Shown here: positions 51,627 to 53,228 of the stretch, one piece after another
Layout of the letters: every line of letters begins with the position of its first letter
Position numbering within the stretch: the stretch's first letter is position 1
Assembly (NCBI GenBank): GCA_041691815.1
Contig: JBEPTZ010000015.1
Span: forward strand, 1 to 53,228
Direction: 5' to 3'
Source: 70-18 sp041691815
Lineage (GTDB): Bacteria; Pseudomonadota; Alphaproteobacteria; Acetobacterales; Acetobacteraceae
Length of the DNA: 53,228 nucleotides
Notes under the pieces: generated by a model
What the model saw: the letters and a program-made list of their open reading frames with translations, nothing else
Databases searched by the model: none
What the model was told of the DNA's origin: nothing
Program-made: the position numbers and the translations under genes

Positions 51627-52505
51627 TCAAACGGCTTCGGCGCCGGAGATGATCTCGATGAGTTCTCTGGTGATGTTCGCCTGGCGGGCGCGGTTGTAGT
51701 TCTGGGTCAGCCGCTTGATCATGTCGCCGGCGTTGCGGGTGGCATTGTCCATCGCGGTCATCTGCGCCGCGTTGAAGCCGGCGGCGTTCTCCAGCAGGGC
51801 GCGATAGACCTGGATCGCCAGGTTCTGCGGCAGCAGCCGGGCCAGCAGGGTCTCTTCGTCCGGCTCGAACTCGTAGCTGGCGCCGTCCTCGAGGCCGCTT
51901 TCGCCTTCCGGCAGCGGCGTCGGGATCAACTGCGTGGTGGTCGGGATCTGGGCGATCACCGACTGGAAGCGGTTGTAGATCAGCGTGCAGACGTCGAATT
52001 CGCCGGCCTCCAGCATCGCCGTCACCCGTGCCGCCACGTCCTGCGCGTCGGCGAAGTTGATCGACTTGCGGCCGACATAGTTCACGTCGGCGACAATCCG
52101 GCTGGCCAGTTCGTGCTTGAGGAAATCGCGGCCCTTGCGGCCGACCACCAGCATCTTGACGGTCTTGCCGTCGGCTTCCAGCTTGCGGGCCAGGGCGCGG
52201 GCCATGCGGCCGACGCTGGAACTGAAGGCGCCGGCCAAGCCGCGATCGGCGGTGACCACCACCAGCAGATGCACCTGATCCGACCCGGTGCCGACCAGCA
52301 TCTTCGGCGCGGTCGGGCTTTGGGCGGCAGCGGCGCCGAGCGAGCTCAGCATCCGCTCCATCCGCTGGGCATACGGCCGCGCCGCCTCCGCCTGGCTTTG
52401 CGCACGGCGCAGCTTGCTCGCCGCAACCATCTTCATGGCCGAGGTGATCTTCTGCGTCGACTTGACGCTGTTGATGCGGAGACGGAGCGTCTTCAGACTT
52501 GGCAT
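51627..52505 (-). CDS. atpG: F1 ATP synthase gamma subunit
   Basis: 292 residues. The N-terminal MPSLKTLRLRINSVKSTQKI and TSAMKMVAASKLRRAQ helix and the C-terminal AAQMTAMDNATRNAGDMIKR and LIEIISGAEA helix form the rotor coiled coil. It turns inside the alpha3beta3 ring. The ATG at 52505 is the family start; an extension upstream overlaps the atpA-atpG gap and is spurious. Confidence 0.98.
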   Translation of the reverse strand: MPSLKTLRLRINSVKSTQKITSAMKMVAASKLRRAQSQAEAARPYAQRMERMLSSLGAAAAQSPTAPKMLVGTGSDQVHLLVVVTADRGLAGAFSSSVGRMARALARKLEADGKTVKMLVVGRKGRDFLKHELASRIVADVNYVGRKSINFADAQDVAARVTAMLEAGEFDVCTLIYNRFQSVIAQIPTTTQLIPTPLPEGESGLEDGASYEFEPDEETLLARLLPQNLAIQVYRALLENAAGFNAAQMTAMDNATRNAGDMIKRLTQNYNRARQANITRELIEIISGAEAV

Positions 52506-52542
52506 GTCAGACCTTGGGCATATACTGCGACCTGCTGCGGGA

Positions 52543-53228
52543 TCAGGCGAAGGTCTTGGTGAAGCTGTCCATGAACGCAATCAGCTTCTTCTCGGTCTCC
52601 GGCTTGATCTCGCGGTCGTTGCGAATGGCGTCGAGAATGGCGGGGTCCTTGGACCGCATGGTCGACAGCACCTGGCTCTCGAAGCGGCCGATGGCGCCGA
52701 TATCGATCTTGTCCAGATAGCCGCGCACGCCGGCGAAGATCGCCACCACCTGCTCCTCGATCGGCACCGGGGCGAATTGCGGCTGCTTCAGCAGTTCGGT
52801 CAGCCGCGCGCCGCGTGCCAGCAACTGCTGGGTGGAGGCGTCGAGGTCGGAGGCGAACTGGGCGAAGGCGGCCATCTCGCGATACTGCGCCAGTTCCAGC
52901 TTGATGCGGCCGGCGACCTGCTTCATCGCCTTGATCTGCGCGGCGGAGCCGACGCGGGAGACCGACAGGCCGACGTTCACCGCCGGGCGGATGCCGCGGA
53001 AGAACAGCTCGGTCTCAAGGAAGATCTGGCCATCGGTAATCGAGATGACGTTGGTCGGGATGTAGGCGGAGACGTCGCCGGCCTGGGTCTCGATCACCGG
53101 CAGCGCGGTCAGGCTGCCACTGCCCTCGACCTTGGACATTTTCGCGGCCCGCTCCAGCAGGCGCGAATGCAGGTAGAACACGTCGCCCGGATAGGCTTCG
53201 CGGCCCGGCGGGCGGCGCAGCAGCAGCG
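52543..53228 (-). CDS. atpA: F1 ATP synthase alpha subunit, 3' part
   Basis: The last about 228 residues are visible; the gene enters from the right edge. The visible segment starts LLRRPPGREAYPGDVFYLHS and includes GSLTALPVIETQAGDVSAYI and NVISITDGQIFLE, followed by FRGIRPAVNVGLSVSRVGSAAQ and the helical C terminus. The Walker A of the alpha nucleotide site lies outside the window. It is upstream of atpG by 37 bp. Confidence 0.98.
   Translation of the reverse strand, partial: LLLRRPPGREAYPGDVFYLHSRLLERAAKMSKVEGSGSLTALPVIETQAGDVSAYIPTNVISITDGQIFLETELFFRGIRPAVNVGLSVSRVGSAAQIKAMKQVAGRIKLELAQYREMAAFAQFASDLDASTQQLLARGARLTELLKQPQFAPVPIEEQVVAIFAGVRGYLDKIDIGAIGRFESQVLSTMRSKDPAILDAIRNDREIKPETEKKLIAFMDSFTKTFA

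Overview
The window is GC-rich, with strong third-position GC bias and short gaps between genes, and reads as chromosomal core DNA of an alphaproteobacterium. Gene order (lysC-ptsP with divergent ubiG; grxC-comF-methyltransferase; ilvE divergent from a petP/petR-like MarR/OmpR pair; atpA-atpG-atpD-atpC) and a PEP-CTERM-like protein fit Rhodospirillales, most likely Acetobacteraceae. That placement is inference; no rRNA is present. I see no tRNA, CRISPR array, insertion sequence, integrase or prophage.

Layout. 1-5.6 kb: partial ptsP, an FMN nitronate monooxygenase and lysC (leftward), ubiG (rightward), an Asp/Glu racemase and a DUF1178 protein. 5.6-10 kb: grxC, comF, a four-domain rhodanese and a thiol dioxygenase (leftward), and a BioC/NDUFAF5-like methyltransferase. 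10-14.3 kb: an acetolactate-synthase-like TPP enzyme, a beta-helix protein with a PEP-CTERM-like tail, a crotonase lacking both hydratase glutamates, and a VOC protein. 14.3-16 kb: a nitrosative-stress module (nsrR, ric/ytfE, AhpD-like gene) with two related operator-like dyads. 16-22.5 kb: a LivK-type binding protein, a membrane protein, and the sugar-phosphate cluster tkt-gap-pgk. 22.5-28.5 kb: epimerase, small membrane protein, flippase, deoxyinosine glycosylase, tldD and ctaA. 28.5-35.4 kb: TPR protein, ilvE, MarR-response regulator-histidine kinase, threonine/serine dehydratase. 35.6-40.4 kb: MFS transporter, M20 amidohydrolase, D-2-hydroxyacid dehydrogenase, bactofilin. 40.5-49.4 kb: EI24-like protein, adenosine-kinase-like PfkB protein, typA, a degenerate Hint protein, DUF2189 protein, D-aminoacylase, ferritin-like protein. 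49.7-53.2 kb: atpC, atpD, atpG and partial atpA.

The most unusual signal is a family of eight dispersed intergenic elements (R1-R8, about 115-130 bp). Each has an A hairpin (arms CTTCTTTTTGT/ACAAAAAGAAG), a variable core hairpin bordered by A7/T7 tracts, and a B hairpin (usual arms GTTCTTTTTT/AAAAAAGAAC). All lie at the 3' end of at least one gene and none lies in a divergent gap. In all five co-directional gene pairs transcription reads B-core-A. Paired substitutions in both arms of B (R2, R5), of A (R8) and of the core stem indicate that the fold is maintained. They look like a bidirectional terminator or processing element that has spread through the genome; one copy now encodes the last 29 residues of a TPR protein.
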